NCBI GenBank assembly: GCA_025352865.1
Contig: JANXSB010000051.1
Location: 1 to 7,761, forward strand
DNA from: Chthoniobacter sp.
Lineage (GTDB): Bacteria > Verrucomicrobiota > Verrucomicrobiia > Chthoniobacterales > Chthoniobacteraceae
Length of the DNA: 7,761 nucleotides
Direction of reading: 5' to 3'
Under the pieces are notes generated by a model. The model saw nothing but the letters and a program-made list of their open reading frames with translations, was not told the origin of the DNA and did not search any database. Shown piece by piece: positions 7,664 through 7,761 of the stretch. The translations under genes were made by a program, and so were the position numbers. Each line of letters begins with the position of its first letter. The stretch's first letter is position 1.

Positions 7664-7761
7664 CCCTCCCCACGCCGTCATTCTGAACGGAGTTCCGGGA
7701 GTCTGCGACCGGAACGCAGTGAAGAATCGCTGACTGAAACGGGCGGAGGCGGTGGGGACGG
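7664..7761. repeat. Palindromic GTCATTCTGAACGG-type intergenic repeat, possibly cut by the window end
   Basis: The 172 bases after the last gene contain no supported gene. From 7664 they hold a structured element. Outer arms: CCCTCCCCACGCC at 7664-7676 against GGCGGTGGGGACGG at 7748-7761, complementary apart from one mismatch and one gap. Inside is GTCATTCTGAACGG at 7677-7690, a word I know as a common dispersed repeat start in several bacterial phyla, completed by AGTGAAGAATCGCT near 7719-7732. Between them is a perfect 7-base stem, GTTCCGG at 7692-7698 with CCGGAAC at 7709-7715 and a 10-base loop. GAACGGAGT (7685-7693) and GAACGCAGT (7712-7720) form a near-direct repeat. No T-run follows, so I do not call a terminator. 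Confidence 0.6.

Overview
The window is GC-rich and coding-dense. It carries three large genes on the + strand: one cut off at its 5' end, two complete. No gene on the - strand is supported. The gene types suggest a member of the PVC group, most likely Verrucomicrobiota. The first two genes match the tail of a cluster common there and in Planctomycetes: MoxR-type ATPase, DUF58 protein, BatA-like/von Willebrand protein, glutamine-amidotransferase-like membrane protein, then a very large coiled-coil membrane protein. Starts without a clear Shine-Dalgarno sequence and short palindromic repeats rich in ATGACGAA-type words fit the same group. The lineage is an inference from gene content; there is no rRNA or other marker here.

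Layout. (1) 3-1268 is the C-terminal part of an amidotransferase-like, Ig-like membrane protein ending in one transmembrane helix. (2) After about 60 bases comes 1331-4405, a 1024-residue protein with three N-terminal membrane helices, a large extracytoplasmic part with a DDFGL motif, a long charged coiled-coil region and a Met/Gln-rich tail. (3) 4406-4545 is an imperfect inverted repeat with 29-base arms. (4) 4428-7589 encodes a secreted, beta-rich protein of up to 1053 residues, built from repeated 'NGDxLRG' modules and two regions that look like LamG/concanavalin-type sandwiches. (5) 7590-7761 is non-coding as far as can be seen and holds a second, different palindromic repeat that reaches the window edge.

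How the parts may work together. The first two genes probably belong to one transcription unit and act at or across the cytoplasmic membrane. The biochemical role of this cluster is not established. The third gene lies in the same direction but is separated by the repeat element, so it may be a co-transcribed partner or an independent neighbour. The most unusual point is that its only in-frame ATG lies inside the repeat, and the signal-peptide-like segment begins just where the repeat ends. This suggests that the element inserted at, and rebuilt, the 5' end of the gene.
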